Shown here piece by piece: positions 17,266-26,001 of a stretch of DNA of 64,000 bases; position 1 is the first letter of the stretch, and every line of letters begins with the position of its first letter. Source of the stretch: Flagellimonas_B algarum (lineage in GTDB: Bacteria > Bacteroidota > Bacteroidia > Flavobacteriales > Flavobacteriaceae); assembly GCF_040513375.1 (NCBI RefSeq), contig NZ_JBEVTG010000002.1, forward strand, positions 1-64,000. The letters are read 5' to 3'. Under the pieces are notes generated by a model, which did no database searches, was not told where the DNA came from, and saw only the letters and a program-made list of their open reading frames with translations. Both the position numbers and the translations under genes were made by a program.

Positions 17266-19173
17266 ATGAGCAATTATCATATCAAACATCTCGAAGAGTA
17301 TTTTCAAGTCTATCGCAAATCGGTCCGGAATCCGGAATCGTTTTGGGAAGAGATCGCCGAAGAACACTTTGTTTGGCGCAAACGATGGGATTCGGTCTTG
17401 GAATGGGATTTTACCAAACCTGAGATCAAATGGTTTTCAGGAGGTAAACTCAATATCACGGAGAACTGTATCGATCGGCATTTGCACATTCGTGGGGATA
17501 AGACCGCCATACTTTTCGAGCCCAACGACCCCGATGGGGAGGCGGAGCATATCACCTACCGTCAATTGCACGAGCGGGTCGGCAGATTCGCCAATGTTTT
17601 GAAGGCCCAGGGGATTACGAAAGGAGATCGGGTGGTCATCTATCTGCCCATGATCCCTGAATTGGCGGTTTCGGTGCTGGCCTGTGCGCGGATCGGTGCC
17701 ATACACTCCGTGGTATTCGCAGGGTTTTCGGCCACTGCCTTGGCAACGCGGGTCAATGATTGTGGTGCCAAAATGGTCATAACCTCTGACGGATCGTTCA
17801 GGGGCAACAAGACGATCGATCTCAAGGGGATCGTTGATGAAGCAATGAACGATTGCCCTGATGTAGACACGGTCTTGGTCGCCGAACGCACCGGGGCGAC
17901 CATCACAATGGTCGAAGGGCGCGACCTATGGTTGCGGTCTTTGTTGGATGCAGCCGATACGGATTGCCCCCCGGAAATTATGGATGCCGAAGATCCACTC
18001 TTCATTTTGTATACCTCGGGATCCACAGGTAAACCAAAAGGCATGATGCATACCACTGCCGGTTATATGGTCTATACATCGTATACGTTCAAAAACGTGT
18101 TCCAGTATAAGGAAGAGGATATTTATTGGTGTACGGCCGATATTGGCTGGATCACCGGCCATTCGTATATCGTGTACGGACCTTTGGCCAATGGAGCGAC
18201 CACGGTCATGTTCGAAGGGGTGCCCTCTTTTCCTGATTTTGGAAGGTTTTGGCAAATCGTAGCGAAGCATGGGGTGACCCAATTTTATACGGCACCTACC
18301 GCAATCCGCGCTTTAGCGAAAGAGCACCTCGATCATGTCACCAAATATGACCTCTCGAGCCTTAAGATCTTGGGCACGGTAGGAGAACCCATTAACGAGG
18401 AAGCCTGGCACTGGTATAACGATCATGTCGGTGAGAAGAAATGCCCGATTGTCGATACCTGGTGGCAGACGGAGACCGGTGGGATCCTGATTTCACCGAT
18501 TCCATTCGCCACACCGACCAAACCGACGTATGCCACTTTGCCCATGCCAGGGATCCAACCGGCCCTTATGGACGAGAACGGGAAGGAGATCCACGGAAAC
18601 CAAGTCGATGGCCGTTTGTGTATCAAATACCCCTGGCCATCGATCGCCCGCACCATTTGGGGTGATCATCAACGCTATAAGGATACCTATTTCTCGGCCT
18701 TCCAAAACATGTATTTTACCGGTGACGGGGCCTTGCGTGATGAGGTGGGGTATTACCGTATTACCGGAAGGGTCGATGACGTGATCATCGTTTCAGGCCA
18801 TAATCTGGGTACGGCCCCGATTGAAGATGCGATCAATGAACACCCCGCCGTGGCCGAATCGGCCATAGTTGGGTTTCCGCATGACATCAAGGGCAATGCA
18901 TTGTATGGCTACGTGATATTAAAGGAGACGGGGGAGTCTCGCGACCGCGAGAATCTGAAAAAAGAGATCAATCAAGTGATTACCGAGCATATCGGTCCGA
19001 TCGCGAAATTGGACAAGATACAATTCGTTTCAGGGCTTCCGAAAACCCGAAGTGGAAAGATCATGCGTAGGATCTTACGTAAAATCGCCGGTAAAGACGT
19101 TTCGAACCTGGGTGACACCTCCACCCTGCTCAACCCCGATATCGTTCAAGAAATCATCGAAAATGCCCTCTAA
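17266..19173 (+). CDS. acs: Acetyl-CoA synthetase
   Basis: A protein of 635 residues. It converts acetate, ATP and CoA to acetyl-CoA via acetyl-AMP. Visible motifs: P-loop-like TSGSTGKPKG (about 250-259), WWQTETGG, YFTGDGA, GRVDDVI and the C-terminal SGKIMRR with Lys598, the position acetylated to switch off the enzyme in other bacteria. The ATG at 17266 (MSNYHIKHLEEYF) is preferred over an in-frame TTG at 17239. It lies 114 bases behind the symporter gene; together they form an acetate uptake and activation unit. Confidence 0.97.
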   Translation: MSNYHIKHLEEYFQVYRKSVRNPESFWEEIAEEHFVWRKRWDSVLEWDFTKPEIKWFSGGKLNITENCIDRHLHIRGDKTAILFEPNDPDGEAEHITYRQLHERVGRFANVLKAQGITKGDRVVIYLPMIPELAVSVLACARIGAIHSVVFAGFSATALATRVNDCGAKMVITSDGSFRGNKTIDLKGIVDEAMNDCPDVDTVLVAERTGATITMVEGRDLWLRSLLDAADTDCPPEIMDAEDPLFILYTSGSTGKPKGMMHTTAGYMVYTSYTFKNVFQYKEEDIYWCTADIGWITGHSYIVYGPLANGATTVMFEGVPSFPDFGRFWQIVAKHGVTQFYTAPTAIRALAKEHLDHVTKYDLSSLKILGTVGEPINEEAWHWYNDHVGEKKCPIVDTWWQTETGGILISPIPFATPTKPTYATLPMPGIQPALMDENGKEIHGNQVDGRLCIKYPWPSIARTIWGDHQRYKDTYFSAFQNMYFTGDGALRDEVGYYRITGRVDDVIIVSGHNLGTAPIEDAINEHPAVAESAIVGFPHDIKGNALYGYVILKETGESRDRENLKKEINQVITEHIGPIAKLDKIQFVSGLPKTRSGKIMRRILRKIAGKDVSNLGDTSTLLNPDIVQEIIENAL

Positions 19174-19292
19174 AACGAATCACCTTTAACATTCAAAGGG
19201 GGCATTTCGTTACTTCCCGTTTGTATGGATTGATATGTTATGGCACCGTGTCAAAACTTGGGTTAATACCGAAATTTTATGGCTTTTAATTA

Positions 19293-19317
19293 ACCACCAT
19301 CGTTTTTTGATGGTGGT
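19293..19317. other. Strong hairpin without T tract
   Basis: A perfect 9-base-pair stem ACCACCATC / GATGGTGGT with a 7-base loop (GTTTTTT) sits 32 bases before the ATG of the small protein gene. No T run follows on either strand, so it is not a standard terminator; it could be a leader structure or mRNA end. Confidence 0.5.
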
Positions 19318-19349
19318 ATGGGATAGGTTTGTTCTTGAATGATAGCCAA

Positions 19350-19541
19350 ATGCCAAATTTTATATCGGTTAGGGGATTACTAGGGGAAGAACTGGAACCG
19401 GTCGAGGTACAGTTGAACCCATCACAAATCACCTATATCCAAAATATCGAGGGAGTGAGCGAACTCCACTTAACCGATGGAAACAGCATCATGATACTTT
19501 CTATGGAGCATGAAAAGTTAATGGCGGTGCTATTCGAATGA
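19350..19541 (+). CDS. Small hypothetical protein
   Basis: A protein of 63 residues from MPNFISVRGLLG (an in-frame upstream start at 19329 would add 7). The pattern of beta strands (VEVQLNPSQITYIQNIE...ELHLTDGNSIMIL) is faintly like the small FlbD/SwrD type, but no flagellar genes are present, so this is only a shape resemblance. Amino acid use is protein-like. The reading frame continues in phase after the TGA into a second open frame. Confidence 0.5.
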   Translation: MPNFISVRGLLGEELEPVEVQLNPSQITYIQNIEGVSELHLTDGNSIMILSMEHEKLMAVLFE

Positions 19542-19568
19542 CATAAAGCGGATTGTCCTTTCAAGTTT

Positions 19569-19874
19569 TTGGTATGTGCCGGGCATTGGGCACAGTGTTT
19601 TAGGTGTAGGCTTTCCGCTTTTTTCAATACCGATTTATCGAAATGGAAGTGCGGTCGCTTTCACAACGAAACGCCATCAGGCATGGTCGAACATACCTGG
19701 GGCAAGCCGCCAATTGATTACCTGCCCACTGAAATATGGCTAAAACGCCTTGCACTGAAAAAAGATAACGAACTGCCCGACCCTTTTGAATTTACGTTTT
19801 CAGAATTTGACGGATTTCTAAGGGTAGTTCGTTTAGTTATCAAACCGAATCAAAAAAAAGCCCGTTTTCAATGA
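19569..19874 (+). CDS. Possible small hypothetical protein (uncertain)
   Basis: An open frame in the same phase as the preceding small gene, beginning just after its TGA. Starts could be TTG 19569 (101 residues) or ATG 19683 (63 residues, MVEHTWGKPPIDYLPTEIW). The first part holds several Cys (LVCAGHWAQCFRCR, WKCG), suggesting a metal site if it is translated. The second part (PDPFEFTFSEFDGFLRVVRL) looks protein-like. The stop lies inside a strong terminator hairpin. No family is recognised; it may be a remnant. Confidence 0.35.
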   Translation: MVCAGHWAQCFRCRLSAFFNTDLSKWKCGRFHNETPSGMVEHTWGKPPIDYLPTEIWLKRLALKKDNELPDPFEFTFSEFDGFLRVVRLVIKPNQKKARFQ

Positions 19875-19889
19875 AAAACGGGCTTTTTC
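19853..19889 (+). terminator. Rho-independent terminator before tRNA-Met
   Basis: A long stem (AAAGCCCGTTTTC against GAAAAACGGGCTTT, one bulged A) with a 3-base loop, flanked by A's and a T run. It also lies just after the minus-strand tRNA-Met and could end that transcript. Confidence 0.85.
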
Positions 19890-19890
19890 G

Positions 19891-19964
19891 TAGCGAGAGG
19901 GGGACTTGAACCCCCGGCCTCCGGGTTATGAATCCGACGCTCTAACCAGCTGAGCTACCTCGCC
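19891..19964 (-). tRNA. tRNA-Met (anticodon CAT)
   Basis: A cloverleaf can be drawn on the minus strand: acceptor GGCGAGG pairing with the 3' TCTCGCT (two G-U pairs), D arm GCTC...GAGC, anticodon loop TTCATAA, T arm GGGGG TTCAAGT CCCCC, discriminator A. CCA is not encoded. The 31:39 pair is A-C. The first acceptor pair is G-U, not the unpaired C1-A72 of initiators, so it is probably elongator Met (or, after lysidine modification, Ile2; the former is favoured). Confidence 0.92.
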
Positions 19965-19984
19965 ATGATTCCTTTAAGCGGGTG

Positions 19985-20017
19985 CAAATATAAAGGTTAA
20001 TTTCAGCCTGTCAAAAA
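19985..20017 (-). promoter_or_regulatory. Promoter of tRNA-Met
   Basis: On the minus strand TTTTTTG, 19 bases, TATATTTG (7-base T-rich -33 and perfect TAnnTTTG). The -7 ends 20 bases before the mature tRNA 5' end. A very good match to the Bacteroidota consensus. Confidence 0.8.
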
Positions 20018-20096
20018 ACAGATTTATTTTATTATTTGATATTTATTTTTTTATATTACCGAATTATAGAATTGAACAACGCTTAATAGCCAATAC

Positions 20097-20480
20097 ATGG
20101 GTGATAAAACCAAATTTGAGATAGAGTTCGTGATCCAGTCATCACCGCAACTGCTATACCAATATATTTCAACACCTTCAGGACTTTCAGAATGGTTCGC
20201 TGACAACGTAAACTCCAGGGGGGAGACCTTCACCTTTATTTGGGACGGTGCCGAGGAGTTGGCGAAAATGCTAAAGCGTAAGACCGATGAATTCGTCAAA
20301 TTCGCTTGGGATGAAAACGAGGATGGCAGTTTTTTCGAAATGCGGATCATCGTTGATGAAATCACGAAAGACGTTTCATTGTTCATTACCGATTTCGCCG
20401 AAGAGGACGAACTGGATGAAGCCAAAATGTTATGGGGCAACCAAATTGCCGATTTAAAGCAGGTGTTGGGCTCCAAATAA
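20097..20480 (+). CDS. START-like domain protein
   Basis: A protein of 127 residues, starting MGDKTKFEIEFVIQSSPQLLYQYISTPSGLSEWFADNV, an SRPBCC/AHSA1-like helix-grip opening. The rest has the FIWDG, FVKFAWDE and FFEMRIIVDEITKDVSL strands and a long acidic C-terminal helix. It is the Bacteroidota START-like family, cytosolic, of unknown ligand. It precedes a class IV aminotransferase gene, with a terminator hairpin between them. Confidence 0.85.
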   Translation: MGDKTKFEIEFVIQSSPQLLYQYISTPSGLSEWFADNVNSRGETFTFIWDGAEELAKMLKRKTDEFVKFAWDENEDGSFFEMRIIVDEITKDVSLFITDFAEEDELDEAKMLWGNQIADLKQVLGSK

Positions 20481-20509
20481 GGCTGTTCCCTTTTTGAAAC
20501 GTATCTTTG

Positions 20510-20535
20510 GTCCCGATTTTAACGGGACTTTTTTT
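20510..20535 (+). terminator. Terminator directly against the next start codon
   Basis: A 6-base-pair stem GTCCCG / CGGGAC, 7-base loop, then seven T's that end exactly at the base before the aminotransferase ATG (20536). Confidence 0.65.
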
Positions 20536-21381
20536 ATGGTCAATTTCAACGGCACTATCATCGCTTCCGATGCCACGGTACTTTCACATCAAAATCGAGG
20601 ATTTCAGTATGGGGACGCCCTTTTTGAAACCCTACGATCGATCCATTCGAAGTTGATGTTTTGGGAAGACCATTATTTTCGATTAATGGCCGGAATGCGG
20701 GTGCTTCGTATGGAAATCCCCATGGAATTCACCATGGAATACCTCGCTGCTGAAATCCAAAGAGCCGTCGAAGCCAATGGCTTGACCGACAGTCCTTGTC
20801 GCGTTCGCATCACCGTATTCCGGAATTATGGGGGCAAATATGTGCCAAAAGACAACCAAATCGGATACCTGATCGAGGTCTCCCCGATGGCCGATGCTTT
20901 TTATGTTATCGATGAGGCAGCCTACGAAGTCGAACTTTTTCGTGATCATTATGTGAACCCGGGCATGCTTTCAAACCTCAAGTCGACCAACAAACTTTTG
21001 AATATCGTTGCAGGGGTTTTTGCCCAAGAGAACGATTACGAAAATTGCCTCTTGGTGAATACCGATAAGCAGCTGGTCGAGGCCATTAATGGAAACCTCT
21101 TCTTGGTTTTTGGGAACAAGATAAAAACCCCACCACTTACCGATGGTTGTTTGAACGGCATCGTCAGGAAGAAGCTGATCGAAATTGTCGGCAAATTGGA
21201 GGAATTTGAAATCGAAGCGGTCTCCATTTCCCCTTTTGAACTGCAAAAAGCGGATGAACTGTTTATCACCAATAGCATTTCAGGGGTTATCCCCGTTACC
21301 AAATACCGTAAAAAATCGTTTGAAAACAAGGTTGCCAAAGCAATGGCCGCCAAACTGAACACCTTGGCCCGCTTGACCTAA
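20536..21381 (+). CDS. Class IV PLP-dependent aminotransferase
   Basis: A protein of 281 residues from MVNFNGTIIASDATVLSHQNRGFQYGDALFETLR, the family start. Fold-type IV motifs include RGFQYGDALFETLR, the PLP-Lys region NLKSTNKLLN, ENCLLVNTDKQLVEAINGNLFL and the C-terminal ITNSISGVIPV. Family members are branched-chain or D-amino acid aminotransferases or aminodeoxychorismate lyase. The short form and lack of other ilv genes leave the substrate open, with aminodeoxychorismate lyase or a general class IV enzyme possible. The stop overlaps that of convergent yqgE by two bases. No room exists for a leader other than the terminator hairpin. Confidence 0.88.
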   Translation: MVNFNGTIIASDATVLSHQNRGFQYGDALFETLRSIHSKLMFWEDHYFRLMAGMRVLRMEIPMEFTMEYLAAEIQRAVEANGLTDSPCRVRITVFRNYGGKYVPKDNQIGYLIEVSPMADAFYVIDEAAYEVELFRDHYVNPGMLSNLKSTNKLLNIVAGVFAQENDYENCLLVNTDKQLVEAINGNLFLVFGNKIKTPPLTDGCLNGIVRKKLIEIVGKLEEFEIEAVSISPFELQKADELFITNSISGVIPVTKYRKKSFENKVAKAMAAKLNTLARLT

Positions 21382-21941
21382 TTGAGGATTGGGTTTTCAG
21401 GGGCATTCGACCAAATCAGGTAATCACCGCCCAATTCGACCATTTTTTCTTTCCAAAAGGCAGTAGATGATTTCTGGATGATATCGCTCTGGTACTCATT
21501 GCTCACGATCACCCATGATTTCGAGGAAAGCTCTTGGTCGAGCTGCAATGAAGCCCATCCGGAATACCCCAAAAAGAATCGGATATCGGTTTCCGTAATC
21601 GTCTGGTCATTGATCAAGGCAATGGTCTTTTCAAAATTCCCACCCCAATAAATACCGTCTGAGATTTCGATACTGTCTTCGATCAGCTCCGGCACCTTGT
21701 GGATGAAATAGAGGTTGTCTTGTTCTACCGGCCCGCCGTTGAATACCTTGAACGGCATTTTGATTTCAGTGACCAGATCACTGATGTCGTATTCCAACGG
21801 TTTGTTCAAAATAAACCCGACCGACCCTTCGTCGTTATGTTCGGCCAGAAGGACCACCGAACGATTGAAGGAAACATCACCTGTCAATGCTGGTTCGGCG
21901 ATAAGAAGCTTGCCTTTTTCCGGTGTAGTGTTCAACATCAT
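21378..21941 (-). CDS. YqgE/AlgH family protein
   Basis: A protein of 187 residues; the start MMLNTTPEKGKLLIAEPAL fits the family, while the longer open frame to 21998 does not. Signature segments are KGKLLIAEPALTGDVSFNRSVVLLAEH, GSVGFILNKPLE, FNGGPVEQDNLYFIH, YWGGNFE and RFFLGYSGWASLQLDQEL. A conserved cytosolic family; AlgH was named from alginate regulation in Pseudomonas but the mechanism is unclear. Next to START-like and class IV aminotransferase genes. Confidence 0.92.
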   Translation of the reverse strand: MMLNTTPEKGKLLIAEPALTGDVSFNRSVVLLAEHNDEGSVGFILNKPLEYDISDLVTEIKMPFKVFNGGPVEQDNLYFIHKVPELIEDSIEISDGIYWGGNFEKTIALINDQTITETDIRFFLGYSGWASLQLDQELSSKSWVIVSNEYQSDIIQKSSTAFWKEKMVELGGDYLIWSNAPENPILN

Positions 21942-22003
21942 GCGATTGGAGTTACTTAAATGTAAGCTATTATGTCGATTTGACAAAAATTTGCCCAAAA
22001 CAA

Positions 22004-22033
22004 AAAAAGCACTTCGGTGAGGAAGTGCTTTTC
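22004..22033 (-). terminator. Terminator after HU gene
   Basis: Stem AAAAGCACTTC / GAAGTGCTTTT, 11 base pairs, with T's on the minus-strand side and more A/T beyond. It lies 20 bases past the HU stop codon. Confidence 0.85.
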
Positions 22034-22052
22034 GAATATCGTATGTATGATA

Positions 22053-22325
22053 TTAGTTTACCGCTTTGCCCAATTCAGCGCCAGCTTTAAACTTTACAAC
22101 ATTTTTGGCTGCAATTTTGATAGTCTGCCCAGTTTGGGGATTTCTACCTTCTCTTGCATTTCTTTTAGAAACAGACCAAGAACCAAATCCTACCAATGAA
22201 ACTCTTCCTCCTTTTTTAAGAGAGCCTTCAACATTTCCCAAGAAAGATTCCAATGCTTTTTTGGCTGCTGCCTTAGTGATGCCAGCATCAGCTGCCATTG
22301 CATCGATTAACTCTGTTTTGTTCAT
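22053..22325 (-). CDS. HU family DNA-binding protein
   Basis: A protein of 90 residues. MNKTELIDAMAADAGITKAA and the GFGSWSVSKRNAREGRNPQTGQ arm, which grips the DNA minor groove with its Arg and Pro, are textbook HU. It forms dimers that bend and compact the chromosome. Alone on its transcript, with a consensus promoter and a strong terminator, as suits a highly expressed gene. Confidence 0.97.
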   Translation of the reverse strand: MNKTELIDAMAADAGITKAAAKKALESFLGNVEGSLKKGGRVSLVGFGSWSVSKRNAREGRNPQTGQTIKIAAKNVVKFKAGAELGKAVN

Positions 22326-22370
22326 AATTGACTTAAATTAATTGTTGTTAAAATAACTTTAATGCTGGAG

Positions 22371-22400
22371 CAAATTTATATGGATTTGCCACCGACGCAA
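22371..22400 (-). promoter_or_regulatory. Promoter of HU gene
   Basis: Minus strand TTG (22398-22400), 19 bases, TAAATTTG (22371-22378). The predicted leader is about 40 bases. Confidence 0.75.
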
Positions 22401-22503
22401 GTAAAATCAAGGGAAATCAGGGTTTTTGTTGATAACTTGAAACGTTTGTTGATAAATGTGGACGTTTTGCCCCAATTTTCGTGAGCCTAGTCATAGTGCG
22501 GCT

Positions 22504-23469
22504 TTAGACGACATTGGCAGTTTTCTCGAATGAAAATCCGTTTAACACCGCTTTGGCCTCCATCCGACGTTTTCCCGGTAACTGGATTTCATGTAGGTTC
22601 AAAAACCCATCGGGCAAGGCTACTTTGATCTCTTTTTTGGAGGTCACCAATTGTAAGGGTTCATAACCGTGGGTCCCCGGCTCGATACTGCAAGTATAAA
22701 TTTTCAAGACCAATTCATCGCCCACATTGTTTAAAACGGTCCATGCGGCAGGGTAGGGGTCCAACCCCCGAATTTGGTCGAATATGGCCTGCAAAGGTTG
22801 TGACCAATCGATTCGGGTGTTCTCCTTGTTGAGTTTCGGCGCGGGTTTCAAATCTTCTGCTTGGGGTTGTATTTGGGTGGGCACCGGGCCTTGGGCGATG
22901 CGTTCGACCGTTCGAACGATAAGATCGGCGCCGAGCTCCATCAGTCGATCGTGCAGTTCCCCTACGGTTTCCTCAGGACCTATGGAACAATGTTCTTGCA
23001 ATATCATGGCTCCCGTATCGATTTTTTCATCGATGAAAAAAGTGGTGACCCCTGTTTCCGTCTCCCCATTGATGATCGCCCAGTTGATAGGGGCGGCACC
23101 CCGGTATTGGGGAAGCAATGAAGCGTGCAGGTTAAAGGTTCCGTACTCCGGCATTTGCCAGACCTCTTTGGGCAACATCCGAAATGCCACCACGACCTGG
23201 AGGTTAGCACCAAGGGCCCTCAAATCATCCAAAAAGTCCGGGTCTTTTAGATTGGTGGGCTGTAAAACGGGCAGTCCGTGGGCTTGGGCGAATTGTTTAA
23301 CTGCCGAAGGCCGTAGTTTTCTGCCGCGACCGGCAGGTCGGTCAGGGGCGGTAATCACCCCGACAACCGTTTGGCCCGCTAACAGCAAACGGCGTAGTCC
23401 TTCGACCGCGAATTCGGGCGTACCCATAAAAATGATCCTGAGTTCCCGCTCAGTTTGTTTTGATTTCAT
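22504..23469 (-). CDS. fmt: Methionyl-tRNA formyltransferase
   Basis: A protein of 321 residues. It formylates initiator Met-tRNA using 10-formyl-THF. Visible: LRIIFMGTPEFAVEGL, APDRPAGRGRKL, the active-site NLHASLLPQYRGAAPINWAI with the Asn/His pair, FIDEKIDTGAMIL with the catalytic Asp and the C-terminal OB-like part. The start overlaps the recQ stop by 20 bases; starting later would remove family residues, so the overlap seems real and the two are co-translated. Confidence 0.96.
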   Translation of the reverse strand: MKSKQTERELRIIFMGTPEFAVEGLRRLLLAGQTVVGVITAPDRPAGRGRKLRPSAVKQFAQAHGLPVLQPTNLKDPDFLDDLRALGANLQVVVAFRMLPKEVWQMPEYGTFNLHASLLPQYRGAAPINWAIINGETETGVTTFFIDEKIDTGAMILQEHCSIGPEETVGELHDRLMELGADLIVRTVERIAQGPVPTQIQPQAEDLKPAPKLNKENTRIDWSQPLQAIFDQIRGLDPYPAAWTVLNNVGDELVLKIYTCSIEPGTHGYEPLQLVTSKKEIKVALPDGFLNLHEIQLPGKRRMEAKAVLNGFSFEKTANVV

Positions 23470-25348
23470 ATTCCGAATTGGTGTTCAGGATTACAATGCC
23501 ATCTTCCAAGAGCTCTTGCAATCCTTTTAAAACAAGTTGTGGTCGCCTGTCAAGGCGATGCACCAACACTTTCGATGAAGCGCCACCTTCTTTTAAAAGT
23601 GCTAAAATACGTTGCTTTGTACTTTCTGGGTCCGTTTCTTGCCGTCTTTCAAGACAGCGGTCACATTGGCCACATGGAGCCGAAGGGTTCTCCCCGAAGT
23701 AGTCAAGCAAAAAGTTGGTGCGACAGGCCAAACCCGGGTCACCATAATCCAACACCGATTGGAGCCGTCCTTTTTTTAATTGGTTCAACCGGGTGATCGA
23801 TTTCGCAAAGACATTAATGGTCCGATCGTCTTCCCTTGGAACTAAAAACGTGATATCGAGATCACTATCGTTCTTGCTATGGGAAATCAATCCCTCTTTG
23901 GCCAAAATCCCTAGGGCCTCGGTGAGCTGGCTTTCGGGTCGTTGCAAACGTTTTCCCAAACGGTACAAGTTGATACTTGTCTCGTAGTCGAATACTCCGG
24001 CATAAGTCCTTAAAATGGTTTGTATTAGGTCCACATGGCCCGGGTGTCGTTCCATGTAGTGGAAGAGGGACTTGTTGTCGACCAGAAATTGGATCGTTGT
24101 CTGCCGCTTGAATTGTTCGGCCATGGCAATGACACCGTTACGATCTAGAACCCGTAGTCCGTTATACGCAAGTGCGGGATTAAAACCATAATGTGCGCAA
24201 AATCGTTCGAAATGTAACCCGTGACGGGTTTGTTCCCCTTCGCCATAAGCAATTTGAAAATGAGCGTTCAATTTGGCATATAGCGTCTTGATGAAAGCCA
24301 CATCGGGCAGTGATCTCAGAAAGCGACGTGTTGCGGTTTTTTGAAAGTCGGGCCGAAGTAGTAACATCGCCTTGGCCGTTTTTCCATCGCGTCCGGCACG
24401 TCCGGCTTCTTGGTAATAGTTTTCAATGCTTTCGGGCAGATCGAGATGGAGTACGAGGCGCACATTCGATTTGTCAATGCCCATACCAAAGGCATTGGTG
24501 GCCACCATGGTGCATTGCCCATGCAGCAACCAGGCATCGATTTTTGATTTTTTTTGATCCGATGTCAGTCCCCCATGAAAAAAATCACTTTCAATCCCAT
24601 GGGATGCCAGGAGTTTGGCGTATTCCTGGGTGTGCCTGCGGGTGCTGACATATACGATCGCACTTCCTTGGGCCCGTTTGACGGCATCGATGATCTGGTG
24701 CTGCAGGTCTTCGGTTTGCCTTACGGCGAATTGGAGGTTGGCCCTTTTGAAGGAATCTTTTATCGGTCTATCGATCTTGAGTTGAAGGGTAGTGGCAATA
24801 TCACCAATGACCTGTTCGGTAGCCGTAGCGGTCAAAGCGATGATCGGGACCTGGGGATGCAAGCTCCGCAAAACATCGCACTTTAAATAGGCAGGTCTGA
24901 AGTCATGCCCCCACTGCGATATACAATGGGCTTCATCGATGGCTATTAAGTTGACCTTCATTTTTTCAATACGTTCTTGTACCAATCGCTGCTGCAAGCG
25001 TTCAGGTGACAGGTAAAGAAACTTATAATCGCCATACACACAATTGTCCAACAACTGATCGACCCGTTCTTCTTTTTGTCCACCGACCAAGGCTACGGCC
25101 TTGATATCCATCGCTTTTAGTCGTGCCACCTGATCATGGATCAAGGCCACCAAGGGCGAAACAACGATGCAGATCCCATCTTTGGCCATGGCAGGTACTT
25201 GATAGCATATCGACTTGCCCCCGCCAGTAGGCAAAAGTGCAAGTACGTCATGACCCGAAATGGACGAGGCGATGATTTTCCCTTGAGACCCCAAAAAGGA
25301 ATCATAATTCCAATAGGTTTTCAAGATGGATAGCGGATCAGGATGCAC
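23450..25348 (-). CDS. recQ: ATP-dependent DNA helicase RecQ
   Basis: A protein of 632 residues. Superfamily 2 helicase motifs: Walker A PTGGGKS (Lys45), DEAH near 140 followed by the aromatic-rich loop CISQWGHDFRPAY, TATAT, and motif VI QEAGRAGRDG. The RQC zinc site is visible as CRTNFLLDYFG...CGQCDRC near 540-560, followed by a winged-helix part. No HRDC domain is present, so this is a short RecQ. It unwinds forked and recombination DNA. Sits between a P-loop ATPase gene (2 bases upstream) and fmt. Confidence 0.95.
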   Translation of the reverse strand: MHPDPLSILKTYWNYDSFLGSQGKIIASSISGHDVLALLPTGGGKSICYQVPAMAKDGICIVVSPLVALIHDQVARLKAMDIKAVALVGGQKEERVDQLLDNCVYGDYKFLYLSPERLQQRLVQERIEKMKVNLIAIDEAHCISQWGHDFRPAYLKCDVLRSLHPQVPIIALTATATEQVIGDIATTLQLKIDRPIKDSFKRANLQFAVRQTEDLQHQIIDAVKRAQGSAIVYVSTRRHTQEYAKLLASHGIESDFFHGGLTSDQKKSKIDAWLLHGQCTMVATNAFGMGIDKSNVRLVLHLDLPESIENYYQEAGRAGRDGKTAKAMLLLRPDFQKTATRRFLRSLPDVAFIKTLYAKLNAHFQIAYGEGEQTRHGLHFERFCAHYGFNPALAYNGLRVLDRNGVIAMAEQFKRQTTIQFLVDNKSLFHYMERHPGHVDLIQTILRTYAGVFDYETSINLYRLGKRLQRPESQLTEALGILAKEGLISHSKNDSDLDITFLVPREDDRTINVFAKSITRLNQLKKGRLQSVLDYGDPGLACRTNFLLDYFGENPSAPCGQCDRCLERRQETDPESTKQRILALLKEGGASSKVLVHRLDRRPQLVLKGLQELLEDGIVILNTNSEYEIKTN

Positions 25349-25350
25349 GG

Positions 25351-25908
25351 CTACTTCAGATTAAGGTCTTTCAAAACGAAATCCGTCCTATTTTCAATCG
25401 TAGTTTTTGGAACGGTAACGGGCGTATACCCAAAGCGGGTGTAGGTCGCCATCAGATATTCATGAAGGGCCTCGGCCTCTTCGAACGTCTCAAGTCGCTC
25501 ATTATCGGAAACGTATATGGCTTTCCAAGGGGGTAAAATGTACACGGCATCGTAGCGATGGGTTTCGCAAGCTTCCGTAAAATCAGGTTCGTAGGCTTGA
25601 TCGAAATAATCCATGTAAGCCAAAACATCCGGTATACCACGGTCGAAAAAACACAACGCGTCCGGCTGTTTGTCGGCTTTTAGAAAGTGATCGATACGAC
25701 CTTGAAGCAGACTGCGGTTGAAGGCATAAGGATCATCGACGAAAGCCAAAGGGTTGCTTACCTGTTCCTTGATCGTTCCAGCCGATTTGGCTTCGGCGGT
25801 CATACTGCGGATTATCTCATGGAAGCAGGGATATCCCGCGGCTTCCAAGGCCTCGATGACCACTGTTTTTCCAGTGCCGGGTGCGCCGGTTACCACAATT
25901 TTCCTCAT
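25351..25908 (-). CDS. P-loop ATPase/kinase of the AAA_28 type
   Basis: A protein of 185 residues with Walker A GAPGTGKT (residues 8-15), a CFFDRGIPDVLAYMDYF Walker B-like segment near 90-110 and VYILPPWKAIYVSDNERLE, the pattern of the AAA_28 small nucleotide or nucleoside kinase-like family. Substrate is unknown. It ends 2 bases before recQ and shares its transcript, so a nucleotide or DNA-linked role is possible but unproven. Confidence 0.85.
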   Translation of the reverse strand: MRKIVVTGAPGTGKTVVIEALEAAGYPCFHEIIRSMTAEAKSAGTIKEQVSNPLAFVDDPYAFNRSLLQGRIDHFLKADKQPDALCFFDRGIPDVLAYMDYFDQAYEPDFTEACETHRYDAVYILPPWKAIYVSDNERLETFEEAEALHEYLMATYTRFGYTPVTVPKTTIENRTDFVLKDLNLK

Positions 25909-26001
25909 GCATTCCCAATTCGAGTTCCTTCACAAAGTAATGAAATCCCCCAGCGAGAAAAAAATTGACTTTTTAGAAGTTATATTTGTAAAAAATTAAG
26001 C

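Noticed and set aside
19161..19208. AAATGCCC...GGGCATTT pair at the end of acs as a terminator
   Set aside because: The loop is over 30 bases and no T run follows.
22784..23530. A 248-codon open frame opposite fmt
   Set aside because: It is antisense to the whole fmt core, which has every expected motif.
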